Positions 42,039 through 51,735 of a DNA stretch of 64,000 bases are shown here, piece after piece. Source of the stretch: Solilutibacter tolerans. Lineage in GTDB: Bacteria > Pseudomonadota > Gammaproteobacteria > Xanthomonadales > Xanthomonadaceae. A model generated the notes under the pieces. It was not told the origin of the DNA and did no database searches. It worked only from the letters and a program-made list of their open reading frames with translations. Made by a program: the position numbers and the translations under genes. Positions within the stretch are counted from its first letter, which is position 1. Every line of letters starts with the position of its first letter. The stretch spans positions 372,001 to 436,000 of the forward strand of contig NZ_FTLW01000002.1 in NCBI RefSeq assembly GCF_900155935.1, in the 5' to 3' direction.

Positions 42039-42679
42039 CGGCATCGACCCTGCCCCCCGACATCGAACCGACCCTCCGCGATGGCCTGCGTGCGCTGTCG
42101 CTGGATGACGCTGCGCTCGCGCCGCCCCTGCTCGTCTATCTGGCCTTGCTCGTGCGCTGGAACGCCACCTACAACCTGACCGCGATCCGCGATCCACGCG
42201 AAATGGTGACCAGGCACCTGCTGGATTCGCTGGTGATGGCGCCCTATGTGCCGGATGCGCCGCTGGCCGATCTCGGTACCGGGCCAGGCCTGCCGGGCAT
42301 TCCGCTCGCCATCGCGCGGCCCGGTTGCACGGTGACCCTGGTCGAATCCAACGGCAAGAAGGCGCGCTTCCTGCGTGAGGCGGTGCGCACGCTGAAGCTG
42401 TCCAATGCTCGGGTGGCCGAAAGCCGCGCCGAGGCCTTGGCCGAGCCCGGAGCCTACACCGTGATCACCGCGCGGGCGCTGGCAACGCTGGACCGCATCA
42501 TCGAAGTGGGCGGGCATTTGCTTGCCCCGGGCGGGCAGTTACTCGCCATGAAGGCCGGTACCGTGGCCGAAGAAGCCGCGGCATTGCCCGCAGGCTGGCG
42601 CTTGGCGGCCGTGCACGAGCTGCACGTGCCGGGGCTGGATGCGACCCGCCAACTGGCCGTGGTCGAACGCGGCAGGTAA
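42035..42679 (+). CDS. rsmG: 16S rRNA (guanine527-N7)-methyltransferase
   Basis: 214 residues. [28 protein letters not shown] is diagnostic of RsmG; the SAM-binding motif follows, [20 protein letters not shown], then [17 protein letters not shown]. Methylates G527 of 16S rRNA. Coupled by 4-nt overlap to the PPTase gene, and 74 nt before parA; the rsmG-parA-parB order is the usual one near bacterial origins, though no origin is seen here. Confidence 0.95.
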   Translation: MTASTLPPDIEPTLRDGLRALSLDDAALAPPLLVYLALLVRWNATYNLTAIRDPREMVTRHLLDSLVMAPYVPDAPLADLGTGPGLPGIPLAIARPGCTVTLVESNGKKARFLREAVRTLKLSNARVAESRAEALAEPGAYTVITARALATLDRIIEVGGHLLAPGGQLLAMKAGTVAEEAAALPAGWRLAAVHELHVPGLDATRQLAVVERGR

Positions 42680-42753
42680 GCGCGGCCCGGCGAGGGCATA
42701 ATGGAAAGTCCTGCGCCGGTTTCGGCTGGCGCTGCTTTCATCGGGACCCCCTC

Positions 42754-43551
42754 ATGGCGCGAGTCATCGCGATTGCCAATCAGAAAGGCGGCGTCGGCAA
42801 GACGACCACGGCGGTCAACCTGGCCGCGGCCTTGGCGCGCACGCCCAAGCGTGTGCTGCTGATCGACCTGGATTCGCAGGGCAACGCGACCATGGGCAGC
42901 GGTGTGGACAAGCGCGAGGTCGCGCATTCCACCTGCGACGTGCTGCTGGAAGAGGTGGATGTGCGCGATGCCATCGTGCGGGGCGAGGAAGCCTTCGACC
43001 TTATTCCCGGCAATACCGATCTCACTGCCGCAGAAATCGCACTGATGGACGAAGCAGGCCGCGAACAGCGCCTGAAACGCGCCATCGACCAGGTGCGCCC
43101 CGATTACGATTTCATCATCATCGATTGCCCGCCGGCGTTGTCGTTGTTGACGCTGAACGCCCTGACCGCCGCCGATTCGGTGCTGGTGCCGATGCAGTGC
43201 GAGTACTACGCGCTGGAAGGCCTCACTGCGCTCTTGCAGACCATCGATGCGCTGAAACAAAAGCTCAACCCGGCGCTGGAGATCGAAGGCGTCTTGCGCA
43301 CCATGTTTGATGTGCGCAACAACCTGGCCAATGCGGTGTCGGCTGAATTGGTGCAGCATTTCGGTGACCAGGTGTTCCGCACCATCATCCCGCGCAACGT
43401 GCGCGTGGCCGAGGCACCGAGCCATGGCCAGAGCATCATCGGTTACGACCAGGCCTCGCGCGGGGGCGTGGCCTATCTCGGTTTGGCGGGCGAAGTGCTC
43501 CGCCGCCAGCGTGAGCGCGATAGCGCGAGAAAGCAGGAGGACGCGGAATGA
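42754..43551 (+). CDS. parA: Chromosome partitioning ATPase ParA (Soj)
   Basis: 265 residues, deviant Walker A NQKGGVGKTTTAVNL at the N-terminus, LIDLDSQGNATMGSG, IIIDCPPALSLLTLNAL (Walker B), and SRGGVAYLGLAGEVL at the end. Moves ParB-parS complexes during chromosome segregation. Overlaps parB as ATGA. Confidence 0.96.
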   Translation: MARVIAIANQKGGVGKTTTAVNLAAALARTPKRVLLIDLDSQGNATMGSGVDKREVAHSTCDVLLEEVDVRDAIVRGEEAFDLIPGNTDLTAAEIALMDEAGREQRLKRAIDQVRPDYDFIIIDCPPALSLLTLNALTAADSVLVPMQCEYYALEGLTALLQTIDALKQKLNPALEIEGVLRTMFDVRNNLANAVSAELVQHFGDQVFRTIIPRNVRVAEAPSHGQSIIGYDQASRGGVAYLGLAGEVLRRQRERDSARKQEDAE

Positions 43552-44477
43552 CCGCAGCAAAGAAGACAGGGAAGCCGGCCGCAACGAAGAAGCGCGGTTT
43601 GGGGCGCGGGCTGGAAGCCCTGCTGGGGCCATCGGCCGCTGCCGCGACGCCGCCGCTGGAAGCGCAGCCCGGCGACACGCTCAAGCGCTTGCCGGTCAAG
43701 CAATTGCAGCCGGGCAAATACCAGCCACGCCGCACCATGGACGACGACAAGCTGAAGGAGCTTGCCGAATCCATCAAAGCGCAGGGCGTGGTGCAACCGG
43801 TCGTGGTGCGCGCGATCGGCAAGGATAAGTACGAAATCGTTGCGGGCGAGCGCCGTTGGCGCGCCACGCAGCTGGCTGGGTTGATCGAAATTCCGGCGGT
43901 GGTGCGTCAGCTGGACGATCGCACCGTGGTCGCGATGGCGCTGATCGAGAACATCCAGCGCGAAGACCTGAATCCGCTAGAAGAAGCGCAGGCCCTGCAG
44001 CGACTGATCGACGAATTCGATCTCACCCATGCGCAGGCGGCCGAAGCGGTGGGCCGTTCGCGCGCGGCCGTGTCCAACCTGCTGCGTTTGCTTGAGCTGC
44101 CCGACGAAATCCGCGTGTTGGTGCAGACCCGCGCGATCGAGATGGGGCACGCGCGTGCGTTGTTGTCGCTCGGTCCGCAAGCAGCTATCGCGCTGGCGCG
44201 CCAGGCCGCCGCCGAAGGCTGGAGCGTGCGTGAGGTGGAACATCGCGTGCAGCAGCTCGCTGCAGGCAAAGTCGCCGATATGCCCAAGAAGCGCGGTAAC
44301 AGCAAGCCTGCGGCGGCATCGGCTGACATCGCCTCGCTTGAGAATGAGCTGTCGGAACTCCTGGCCAGCAAGGTGGCGGTGCAGCACGGACGCGGCGGGC
44401 GCGGCAAGCTGGTGATCCACTACGGCTCGCTGGAAGCGCTGGACGGCGTGATTGATCGCCTGCGCAAGCCGGCCTGA
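43548..44477 (+). CDS. parB: Chromosome partitioning protein ParB (Spo0J)
   Basis: 309 residues. Lys/Arg-rich N-terminus with LGRGLEALLG (ParA-interacting), KLPVKQLQPGKYQPRRTM, the ParB/Srx CTP-binding motif VAGERRWRATQLAG, helix-turn-helix ALMDEFDLTHAQ-like segment with VGRSRAAVSNLLRLLELP, and a dimerisation domain at the C-terminus ending LVIHYGSLEALDGVIDRL. Binds parS and slides as a CTP clamp. No parS site was found in the window. Confidence 0.96.
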   Translation: MTAAKKTGKPAATKKRGLGRGLEALLGPSAAAATPPLEAQPGDTLKRLPVKQLQPGKYQPRRTMDDDKLKELAESIKAQGVVQPVVVRAIGKDKYEIVAGERRWRATQLAGLIEIPAVVRQLDDRTVVAMALIENIQREDLNPLEEAQALQRLIDEFDLTHAQAAEAVGRSRAAVSNLLRLLELPDEIRVLVQTRAIEMGHARALLSLGPQAAIALARQAAAEGWSVREVEHRVQQLAAGKVADMPKKRGNSKPAAASADIASLENELSELLASKVAVQHGRGGRGKLVIHYGSLEALDGVIDRLRKPA

Positions 44478-44510
44478 ATCATCGCAACAAGACAATGAAG
44501 TGAGGGGTCG

Positions 44511-45236
44511 ATGAGCGAAGCGCCGCAACTGTCGGTCGTCGTGCCGGTCTACAACGAGGAAGACAATGTCGCGCCGCTGGTAGGCGAAATTGTTACCGCG
44601 CTGCGCGGACGCTTGCCGTTCGAGATCATCTATGTCGACGACCTGTCGAAGGACGCGACACTCGCGCGGCTCAACGAACTAAAAACGACGACGCCGGAAT
44701 TGCGCGTCATCCGTCATCTGTCCAACAGCGGGCAAAGCACCGCGATTCGCAATGGCATCAAGGCTGCACGCGCGCCGTGGATCGCCACGCTCGACGGCGA
44801 TGGCCAGAACGACCCCGCGGACATCCCGAAGCTGCTGGAGCAGCGCGAAGCCGCCTCCCCCGACACCAAGCTCTTCGCCGGTTGGCGGGTGAACCGACAA
44901 GACTCAGGCAGCAAGCGCTGGGCGTCGAAATGGGCCAATGCGATTCGCTCGCGCATGCTGCGCGATGACACGCCGGACACCGGTTGCGGCATCAAGTTGA
45001 TCGAACGCGAGGCTTTCCTCGACCTGCCGTACTTCGATCACATGCATCGTTATCTACCGGCGCTGATGCAGCGTGCGGGCTGGAAGACGCTGAGCGTGCC
45101 GGTGAACCATCGCCATCGTTCCAGCGGCGTGTCCAAATACAACAACCTCAACCGCGCACTGGTCGGTATTCGCGATTTGCGCGGCGTGGCGTGGCTCATC
45201 ACCCGCAGTCGCCGTAGCGGTACCGAGGAAGTGTGA
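44511..45236 (+). CDS. Family 2 glycosyltransferase (dolichyl-phosphate-mannose-synthase type)
   Basis: 241 residues, GT-A fold: LSVVVPVYNEEDNV, IYVDDLSKDAT, LDGDGQNDPADIPKL, and GCGIKLIEREAF. The family includes DPM1 and ArnC, which pass sugars to polyprenyl phosphate. The C-terminus lacks transmembrane helices; the next gene encodes a membrane protein with a lipid A biosynthesis N-terminal domain, so the pair may act together on lipid-linked sugars. Starts 33 nt after parB and shares its stop with the next start (TGATG). Confidence 0.88.
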   Translation: MSEAPQLSVVVPVYNEEDNVAPLVGEIVTALRGRLPFEIIYVDDLSKDATLARLNELKTTTPELRVIRHLSNSGQSTAIRNGIKAARAPWIATLDGDGQNDPADIPKLLEQREAASPDTKLFAGWRVNRQDSGSKRWASKWANAIRSRMLRDDTPDTGCGIKLIEREAFLDLPYFDHMHRYLPALMQRAGWKTLSVPVNHRHRSSGVSKYNNLNRALVGIRDLRGVAWLITRSRRSGTEEV

Positions 45237-45601
45237 TGTCGCTGCTCGCCGTCATCGCGCAAACCGCGCCCAGCGTGATGGACACGCCGATCTCGTGGCT
45301 GGAGTGGACGGGCGTCCACATGAGCCCGTGGAAGCTGATCGGCTGGGTGGGGGCGCTGATGTTCGGCAGCCGCTGGCTGGTGCAGTTCATCGCCAGCAAG
45401 CGCGCGAAGAAGCCGGTGATACCGCGCGTGTTCTGGTACATGAGCATCATCGGCAGCATCATGACGCTGAGCTATTTCGTGTGGGGCAAGAACGATTCGG
45501 TCGGCATTCTGCAAAACCTGTTCCCGATGTTCACTGCCAGCTACAGCCTGTGGCTCGATATCAAGCATCGCGGTTGGCATCGCGACAAGGCCTCGCACTG
45601 A
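45236..45601 (+). CDS. Lipid A biosynthesis N-terminal (LAB_N) domain membrane protein
   Basis: 121 residues from ATG 45236 (a GTG at 45233 would be in frame). Three hydrophobic helices: about 29-45, 65-85, 88-105; text KLIGWVGALMFGSRWLVQFIASKRAKKPVIPRVFWYMSIIGSIMTLSYFVWGKNDSVGILQN is the LAB_N pattern. Typically a partner of a GT2 protein like the one just upstream, with which it shares one base. Inner membrane. Stop codon lies inside the loop of a 10-bp hairpin. Confidence 0.88.
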   Translation: MSLLAVIAQTAPSVMDTPISWLEWTGVHMSPWKLIGWVGALMFGSRWLVQFIASKRAKKPVIPRVFWYMSIIGSIMTLSYFVWGKNDSVGILQNLFPMFTASYSLWLDIKHRGWHRDKASH

Positions 45602-45612
45602 GGCGAGGCCTT
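45587..45612. other. Perfect hairpin spanning the LAB_N stop codon
   Basis: AAGGCCTCGC / GCGAGGCCTT, 10-bp perfect stem with a 6-nt loop ACTGAG that contains the TGA stop of the LAB_N gene. Palindromic, so it folds from either strand, between the plus-strand unit and convergent cysK (stop at 45639). There is no T-run, so it is a candidate Rho-dependent or stability hairpin rather than an intrinsic terminator. Confidence 0.7.
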
Positions 45613-45638
45613 GGTCAGCAACATCGTGATCGGGGCGC

Positions 45639-46598
45639 TTAGCCGAGGCTGGCGAGCCACTCGTCATCCGACCCTTCGTTGACCCCTTCGAAGAGCACCG
45701 TCGAGAGATAACGCTCGCCGGTATCCGGCAGCATCGCCAAGAGCACGCTGCCTTCCGGCGCGGTCTTCGCCACTTCGAGCGCGGCGGCGACGGTCGCGCC
45801 CGCGGAAATGCCGACGAAGATGCCTTCCTCCGCCGCCAGCCGACGCGAAGTGGCGATGGCTGTCGCATCATCCACCGGCACGATGCGGTCGGCGATCTCA
45901 CGATCAAGCACACCCGGCACGAAGTCCGGCGTCCAGCCCTGGATCTTGTGCGGCTGCCATTCGTTGCCTGACAAGAGCGCGGCGCCTGCGGGTTCGGAGG
46001 CGATGATCTGGATGTCGGGGCGGGCCAGTTTCAACACTTGGCCCGCCCCGGTCAGCGTGCCGCCCGTGCCCCAGCCGGTGACGAAGAAATCGAGGCGATC
46101 CCCGGCGAAGTCCTGCAGGATTTCCGGGCCGGTGGTCTGGCGGTGATAGGCCGGGTTGGCCGGATTATCGAATTGTTGGGCGAGGAACCAGCCGTGCTTG
46201 TCGGCCAACTCGCGCGCCTTGCGCACCATGCCGCTGCCGCGTTCGGCGGCGGGCGTTAGGATCACCTTTGCGCCGTACGCGCGCATCAACTTGCGGCGCT
46301 CGACCGAGAACGTCTCGGTCATCACCGCGACGAACGGATAACCGCGCGCGGCGGCCACCATCGCCAGCGCGACGCCGGTGTTGCCGGAGGTCGCTTCGAC
46401 AATGGTCTGGCCGGGCTTGAGCGTGCCGCGGCGTTCCGCGTCCAGCACCAAGGCGAGGGCGAGACGGTCTTTCACCGAACCGCCAGGGTTGAAGGATTCG
46501 ACCTTCGCATACAGGGTGACGTGGGCAGGCGCGATGCGCTGCAATTTCACGATGGGCGTGCGGCCGATGGTATCGAGGATGCTGTTGTAGCGGGTCAT
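45639..46598 (-). CDS. cysK: Cysteine synthase A (O-acetylserine sulfhydrylase)
   Basis: 319 residues. PLP Lys in FNPGGSVKDRLAL near residue 42, EATSGNTGVALAM (substrate loop), GTGGTLTGAGQVLK, and VGISAGATVAAAL. Makes cysteine from O-acetylserine and sulfide, the last step of the assimilation pathway encoded downstream in this window. It is 57 nt beyond the cysG 3' end and could be cotranscribed with it. CysM-type specificity cannot be excluded. Confidence 0.93.
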   Translation of the reverse strand: MTRYNSILDTIGRTPIVKLQRIAPAHVTLYAKVESFNPGGSVKDRLALALVLDAERRGTLKPGQTIVEATSGNTGVALAMVAAARGYPFVAVMTETFSVERRKLMRAYGAKVILTPAAERGSGMVRKARELADKHGWFLAQQFDNPANPAYHRQTTGPEILQDFAGDRLDFFVTGWGTGGTLTGAGQVLKLARPDIQIIASEPAGAALLSGNEWQPHKIQGWTPDFVPGVLDREIADRIVPVDDATAIATSRRLAAEEGIFVGISAGATVAAALEVAKTAPEGSVLLAMLPDTGERYLSTVLFEGVNEGSDDEWLASLG

Positions 46599-46655
46599 GT
46601 CGGTGTCTCGTGGAGAGAGGAAGAAAAAATTACGCCCCCGCGCGTGTGGATGTCG

Positions 46656-48101
46656 TTATGCGGCGCGGGCGGGCCATGGTTTCTTTTCATCCGCAGGGTC
46701 GGGGCGCAACGGCGCTGCGCCAAACCAGTGCAGCGTGTCGGCATGCGCGGCGACATCGCCCACCACCAGCAGGGCGGGACTGGCGACGGCGTGTTGTCGG
46801 GCAAGCGCAGGGAGCGTGTCCAGTGTCGCGGAGATCACGCGCTGTTCGGGGCGACTGCCGTTTTCGATCAGCGCGGCGGGCGTGGCAGCTGCGCGGCCAT
46901 GCGTGATGAGTTGTTGGGCGAAGTTGGCCAATCCAGCCACGCCCATGTACACCGCCAAGGTCTGGCCAGGCCGCGCCAAGTCTGCCCATTCGTGTTCGCT
47001 GGGCCCATTGGCGCCGTGTGCGGTCAAGAGGCGCAAGCTGTTGGCATGATCGCGATGGGTGAGCGGAATGCCGGCATACGCGCCGCAGGCCAAGGCCGCG
47101 GTAATCCCCGGGACCACTTCATAATCGATGTCGTGCGCACGCAAGGCTTGCAGCTCTTCGCCACCACGACCAAACACGAAGGCGTCGCCGCCCTTCAATC
47201 GCACGACGGTCTTGCCGGCGAGGGCATGCTCCAGCATCAGGGCGTTAATTGTTGATTGGCGCATCGACGGCCCATCCGCCTGTTTGCCTACCTCGATGCA
47301 TTCGGCGTCACGGCGAGCGAGCGCGAGCACTTCAGGGCTGACCAGACGGTCATGCAGGATCACGTCGGCCTGGTTCAGCAGTCGAAGGCCACGCAAGGTT
47401 AGCAACCCGGCATCACCAGGGCCCGCGCCCACCAGCGCGACACGGCCGCGCTTGGGGCGTTGGCGTGGTGCGCCGAGCAAGCACAGCAGTTGACGAGTAG
47501 CGCCGTAAAGCCGGCCAGCGCGAATCAGTCCGGGCACGTTGCCTTGCAGCAGCGTGTCGAAGAAACGGCGGCGGGTGGCGATGTCGGGCAGTTGCGCTGT
47601 GATGCGGGGACGCAAGCGCTGCAGCAAAAGGGCGAGTGGCCCCAGTGACTCATCCAGTTCGGATTCCAGCCGCTCGCGCAGGTGGCGCGCCAACATCGGC
47701 GCGGCACCGCTGCTGGAGATCGCGACCTGCAGCGGACCGCGCTGCACGCGTGCAGGAATTTGCACGCTGGACAGGGCTGCATCGTCCACCACATTGGCAA
47801 AGATGCGGCGACGATTCGCTGCATCGGCCACCGCGGCGTTGACGTCTGCATGATCGGTCGCCGCAGTGACCAGCCATACATCGTCTAGCCATGCGGGCTG
47901 GAACTCGCCCTCGAGATGGGTGATGAGGCCAAGTTCGGCCCATTCGGCGAGCGTTGGCGTGAGTGCCGGCGCGCCAATGCGGATCTCTGCACCGGCCTCG
48001 CGAAGCGCCCTTGTCTTGCGTTCGGCCACTGCGCCGCCGCCGACCACCAGAACCGGACGGCCATGTAGATCGGCAAACAAGGGGAAGAGTGGCGCGGGCA
48101 T
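46656..48101 (-). CDS. cysG: Siroheme synthase (CysG, bifunctional)
   Basis: 481 residues. N-terminal precorrin-2 dehydrogenase/ferrochelatase ([30 protein letters not shown], about 1-150, dimerisation to 215) and C-terminal uroporphyrinogen III methyltransferase ([19 protein letters not shown] from about 222; [15 protein letters not shown]). Makes sirohaem for sulfite reductase (CysI), joining this gene to the cys block downstream. Divergent from cysB; the 175-nt gap holds AT-rich elements. Confidence 0.95.
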   Translation of the reverse strand: MPAPLFPLFADLHGRPVLVVGGGAVAERKTRALREAGAEIRIGAPALTPTLAEWAELGLITHLEGEFQPAWLDDVWLVTAATDHADVNAAVADAANRRRIFANVVDDAALSSVQIPARVQRGPLQVAISSSGAAPMLARHLRERLESELDESLGPLALLLQRLRPRITAQLPDIATRRRFFDTLLQGNVPGLIRAGRLYGATRQLLCLLGAPRQRPKRGRVALVGAGPGDAGLLTLRGLRLLNQADVILHDRLVSPEVLALARRDAECIEVGKQADGPSMRQSTINALMLEHALAGKTVVRLKGGDAFVFGRGGEELQALRAHDIDYEVVPGITAALACGAYAGIPLTHRDHANSLRLLTAHGANGPSEHEWADLARPGQTLAVYMGVAGLANFAQQLITHGRAAATPAALIENGSRPEQRVISATLDTLPALARQHAVASPALLVVGDVAAHADTLHWFGAAPLRPDPADEKKPWPARAA

Positions 48102-48177
48102 GACGGCAACATCAGGACGGGTGGCCGACGCTACGGGTCGGCTTGGCTATCCGGAAGTAATCAGCAGACCTTTTGCT

Positions 48178-48191
48178 ATAACCAAAGCGCA
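48178..48191 (+). promoter_or_regulatory. ATAACC element upstream of cysG/cysB
   Basis: ATAACCAAAGCGCA in the divergent cysG-cysB region, 77 nt from the cysG start and about 86 nt from the cysB start. A closely similar ATAACCGGAAAGGCA occurs in the cysJ/TSUP divergent region (53626-53640). Candidate operator for CysB or another sulfur regulator; inference from recurrence only. Confidence 0.4.
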
Positions 48192-48249
48192 TAAGCCAGG
48201 CGGCGCAATGGCTTCTGTCTTAATATATCCTATCGCTATATTCGAATGA

Positions 48250-48265
48250 AACGATATATATCGTT
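48250..48265. promoter_or_regulatory. 16-bp perfect palindrome upstream of cysB
   Basis: AACGATATATATCGTT, ending 11 nt before the cysB ATG, inside an AT-rich block (48221-48265) in an otherwise GC-rich region. It overlaps any ribosome-binding region and could be an autoregulatory operator site or a -10-like element in the cysB promoter. Confidence 0.5.
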
Positions 48266-48276
48266 CTGGCCCTCCC

Positions 48277-49260
48277 ATGACCCTGACCCAGCTGCGCGAC
48301 TTCGTCGCCATCGTCGATGCCGGACTCAACATCACGCTGGCCGCCGAGCGCGTGCATGCCACCCAGCCCGGCCTGTCCAAGCAGCTCAAGCAACTGGAGC
48401 AGCGCTTGGGCTTCCAGCTCTTCATCCGCAAGGGCCGCAGCCTGGAGTCGCTGACCGAGGAAGGCGAGCAGATCCTGGTGCATGCTCGCCGTGCACTGGC
48501 TGAAGTCGCCAACATCCGCACCCACGCCGCCAATCAGCGTGCAGACAGCACCGGCCGATTGGTGATCGCCACCACGCATACGCAGGCACGCTACGTCTTG
48601 CCTGCTGCAGTGAAGGTGATCAAGCGACGCTACCCGAATGTCAGCGTGCATCTGGAGCCGACCGCGGATGAGCAACTGATCGGCCAGTTGCGCGAAGGCA
48701 AGGCGGATCTGGCCATCATCAGCACCAGTGGTGCGGAGCCCGGTGACGGCATTGCTATCCCCTTGTTTCGCTGGCGACGTCAGGTGTTGGTGCCGATGTC
48801 GCATCCGGCGGCCGAGTCCGGTGTGCCCAATTTGAAGTCGCTCTCCGAGTGGCCGCTATTGACGTATGAGTCCGCCAACTTTCCCGAATCATCATTGCGA
48901 CGCACCTTCGAAGCCGCAGGTCTTGCGCCGCAGTTGGCGATGACCGCGCGCGATGCGGATCTGATCAAGACGTATGTACGCGCGGGCCTCGGCATGGGCG
49001 TGGTGGCGGAAATGGCGGTGAGTCCGGTCGATGACGCGGACTTGCGCGTGTGGCCGGCGCCTGCCGAATTGCCCGAATGCGTGACTTGGGCGGTGGTGCC
49101 GCGCGGCGGCGTGTTGCGTGATTACACGCGATCGCTCTTGCTTGAACTTGCGCCGCAGCTTGATCGGCATGACCTGCGCCGGGTGATCGATGGCGTGCAG
49201 ACGCCTGCGTGGCCGAACACGCCTTCGTGGGCAGAACTCAGTCAGACCATTTCGGTTTGA
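48277..49260 (+). CDS. cysB: LysR-family regulator CysB
   Basis: 327 residues. N-terminal winged HTH: MTLTQLRDFVAIVDAGLNITLAAERVHATQPGLSKQLKQLEQRLG; DNA-binding like CysB/Cbl rather than generic LysR (RKGRSLESLTEEGE, then IATTHTQARYVLP for effector binding). Expected to switch on cys genes under sulfur limitation with N-acetylserine as inducer. Divergent from cysG and placed next to the cysJIH/TSUP-cysD-cysNC block it probably controls. Confidence 0.9.
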   Translation: MTLTQLRDFVAIVDAGLNITLAAERVHATQPGLSKQLKQLEQRLGFQLFIRKGRSLESLTEEGEQILVHARRALAEVANIRTHAANQRADSTGRLVIATTHTQARYVLPAAVKVIKRRYPNVSVHLEPTADEQLIGQLREGKADLAIISTSGAEPGDGIAIPLFRWRRQVLVPMSHPAAESGVPNLKSLSEWPLLTYESANFPESSLRRTFEAAGLAPQLAMTARDADLIKTYVRAGLGMGVVAEMAVSPVDDADLRVWPAPAELPECVTWAVVPRGGVLRDYTRSLLLELAPQLDRHDLRRVIDGVQTPAWPNTPSWAELSQTISV

Positions 49261-49297
49261 GGGCTTGAGGAACAGCGCAACTCTGCGGCGCCATCCT

Positions 49298-50038
49298 TCA
49301 AATACTCCACCCCTCGTGCAGGCCGCATTCGCGTTTGAGGCCGAAAAAGCGAGTGTCTTCTTCACTCATGCCATCGGCGAGTGCACGGGTGCTATGGGTG
49401 TCGCCAATCGAGACATAACCGCGCTCCCAAAGCGGGTGATAGGGCAGGTCGTGCTGCTGTAGATAGCGGCCGATGTCGCGATCGGTCCAGTCGGCGATTG
49501 GATGCAGCTTGTAGCGGCCATTCTTGTGTTGCAGGAAAGGCAGCGTATGCCGGGAATGGGATTGGCTGCGACGCGGCCCTGCGATCCAGGTGCCTGCACG
49601 CAGTTGATCGAGAGCTGCCTCCATCGGTTCGACTTTGCGCAACTGGTTGTAGCGCGTTAGTCCCTCCACGCCTTCTTCCCACAATTTCCCATGGCGTGCT
49701 TCCATCCATGCCGGGCTGTGTATGGCATGCGCGACGGTCAGGTTGAGGCGCAAGCGATCACGCAGTTGGTCGATGAATGAGTATGTTTCGGCAAACAGGT
49801 AACCCGTATCCACCACCACCACTGGCAAATCTGGCCATAGGCGTGTGGCCATATGCAATAGCACGGCCGATTGTGCGCCGAAGCTTGAAGACATGACATG
49901 CGCGCCTGGCAAGGCGTAAAACGCCCACTCCAACCGTGCTTCTGCATCGAGACGGGACAACAAGTGATTGTGTTTGCTTAGCGTGTCGCCGATAGCGTCA
50001 GGGTCGGGCAGGCCATGCAAAGGCGCGACGGCATTCAT
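49298..50038 (-). CDS. cysH: Phosphoadenylyl-sulfate (PAPS) reductase
   Basis: 246 residues. [15 protein letters not shown] near the N-terminus is the adenylyl-binding P-loop; the catalytic Cys is in the C-terminal KRECGLH. There are no other Cys: the CC..CxxC cluster ligands of APS reductases are absent, so this is the [4Fe-4S]-free PAPS-specific type. This agrees with the APS kinase domain of cysNC. Reduces PAPS to sulfite. Overlaps cysI by 4 nt; convergent with cysB. Confidence 0.95.
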   Translation of the reverse strand: MNAVAPLHGLPDPDAIGDTLSKHNHLLSRLDAEARLEWAFYALPGAHVMSSSFGAQSAVLLHMATRLWPDLPVVVVDTGYLFAETYSFIDQLRDRLRLNLTVAHAIHSPAWMEARHGKLWEEGVEGLTRYNQLRKVEPMEAALDQLRAGTWIAGPRRSQSHSRHTLPFLQHKNGRYKLHPIADWTDRDIGRYLQQHDLPYHPLWERGYVSIGDTHSTRALADGMSEEDTRFFGLKRECGLHEGWSI

Positions 50039-51735
50039 GCGACCAGCTCTACCGCGAATGCGCCGGGGCCGACGATCCGGCCACGATGCAAAAAATCACC
50101 GAAACGCTCGCCTTCGATGCGCTCACGTGCAAACCGGGCAAACAGCACGTCCAGTTCCTTCAGGATGCGATCTTCGTTGATGTTCTCCCGATACAGAAGG
50201 TTGATTCGTTCACCGCGATGATCACCGCCGAGCATCAGGTTGTAGCGACCGGGCGCGCGTCCCACCAAGGCGATTTCCGCCAGATTCGGGCGTGCGCAAC
50301 CATTTGGGCAGCCGCTGATGCGCAGGTTGATGGGCACATCGGATAGGCCGTGCTGCGACAGTAGCGCCTCGACTCGAGTCAGGAAGTCGGGCAAATACCG
50401 CTCGGCCTCCGCCATCGCCAAGCCGCAAGTGGGAAGCGCGACGCAGGCAATCGCATTGCGACGGAGTGGCGATGCGGCTTCGTACAGATCCAGCGCATGC
50501 GATTTCACCAAGGCATCCACATCGGCGCGCAAGGCATTCGGCACATCGGCGATCACAAGGTTCTGGTTGGCGGTCAATCGGAAATGCGCGTTTCCAGCAT
50601 CTCTTTGCTGCAAGCGCTCGGCGATCGCGTTCAGGCCCGTCTGGTGCGGCTGGCCATCGCGGTCGATGATGCGTCCCGATAGCAGACGCAAGGTGAGGTG
50701 CGAACGGCCGTCACCGCCTTCGGTCCAACCGAAGCGGTCGCCATTGTGTTCGAACGCGAAGGTGCGAGCCGGTGCGAAGTGCAGGCCGCTGCGCTGCTCG
50801 ACTTCGGCCTTGAAGGCCTCGACGCCGCGATCCTCCAGCGTGTACTTCAGGCGCGCGCGCTTGCGTTGTGCGCGGTTGCCCCAGTCGCGTTGGGTCGTGA
50901 CCACGGCCTCGGCCACGGCGGTGACCTGGTCCGGGGTGATGAAGCCCAGCACGCTGCCGATGCGCGGATAGGTTTCCGGATCGCCATGGGTCGCGCCCAT
51001 GCCGCCACCGACACTGACGTTGTACCCCTCAAGCACGCCGTCGGCGACGATAGCGATGAAGCCGAGGTCCTGCGCGAACACATCGACATCGTTGTAAGGC
51101 GGGATGGCAAAACCGATCTTGAACTTGCGTGGCAGGTAGGCCTCGCCGTAGATCGGGTCTTCTTCAGTACCACTGTCTTCCAGTGGTTTTTCATCGAGCC
51201 AGATCTCGTAATAGGCGCGTGTGCGCGGCAGCAGGCGTTGCGACAGCGCGGCCGCATCGGCCTGCACGCGCGCATGTAGTTCAGCATCCAGCGGATTGGC
51301 GCTGACCGCCACGTTGCGATTGACGTCGCCGCACGCGGCCAACGTGTCCATCAGCGAGGCATTGATCGCTTGCATGGTGGATTTCAGCTCGCGCTTGATG
51401 ATGCCGTGGAATTGAAAAGCCTGGCGCGTGGTGATGCGCAAACCCGAGCTCGCGTACGTGCGTGAGATGTGGTCCAGCTGCAACCATTGAGTCGGCGTGG
51501 TCACGCCGCCTGGCGTGCGCGTGCGGATCATGAAACTGTGCGCAGGCTCCAGCTTCTGGCGACGCCGCTCATCGCGCACGTCACGGTCATCCTGCTGGTA
51601 GCTGCCGTGATACTTGATCAGGGTCTGGTCGTCTTCAGCCAGCGCGCCAGTGGTGGCGTCCACCAGCGAGGCAAGCAAGGTGCCCCGCAAGCCAGCACTG
51701 TCGCGCTTGATGTTTTCAACGGAATGGGTGCTCAT
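50035..51735 (-). CDS. cysI: Sulfite reductase [NADPH] hemoprotein beta-component
   Basis: 566 residues from ATG 51735; longer in-frame text upstream lies inside cysJ and is not protein-like. Sirohaem/[4Fe-4S] Cys ligands are in [14 protein letters not shown] and [10 protein letters not shown] in the C-terminal half; two NIR_SIR repeats; [18 protein letters not shown] for sirohaem binding. Reduces sulfite to sulfide with electrons from CysJ. Shares a base with the cysJ stop (TAATG) and overlaps cysH by 4 nt. Confidence 0.96.
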   Translation of the reverse strand: MSTHSVENIKRDSAGLRGTLLASLVDATTGALAEDDQTLIKYHGSYQQDDRDVRDERRRQKLEPAHSFMIRTRTPGGVTTPTQWLQLDHISRTYASSGLRITTRQAFQFHGIIKRELKSTMQAINASLMDTLAACGDVNRNVAVSANPLDAELHARVQADAAALSQRLLPRTRAYYEIWLDEKPLEDSGTEEDPIYGEAYLPRKFKIGFAIPPYNDVDVFAQDLGFIAIVADGVLEGYNVSVGGGMGATHGDPETYPRIGSVLGFITPDQVTAVAEAVVTTQRDWGNRAQRKRARLKYTLEDRGVEAFKAEVEQRSGLHFAPARTFAFEHNGDRFGWTEGGDGRSHLTLRLLSGRIIDRDGQPHQTGLNAIAERLQQRDAGNAHFRLTANQNLVIADVPNALRADVDALVKSHALDLYEAASPLRRNAIACVALPTCGLAMAEAERYLPDFLTRVEALLSQHGLSDVPINLRISGCPNGCARPNLAEIALVGRAPGRYNLMLGGDHRGERINLLYRENINEDRILKELDVLFARFARERIEGERFGDFLHRGRIVGPGAFAVELVA

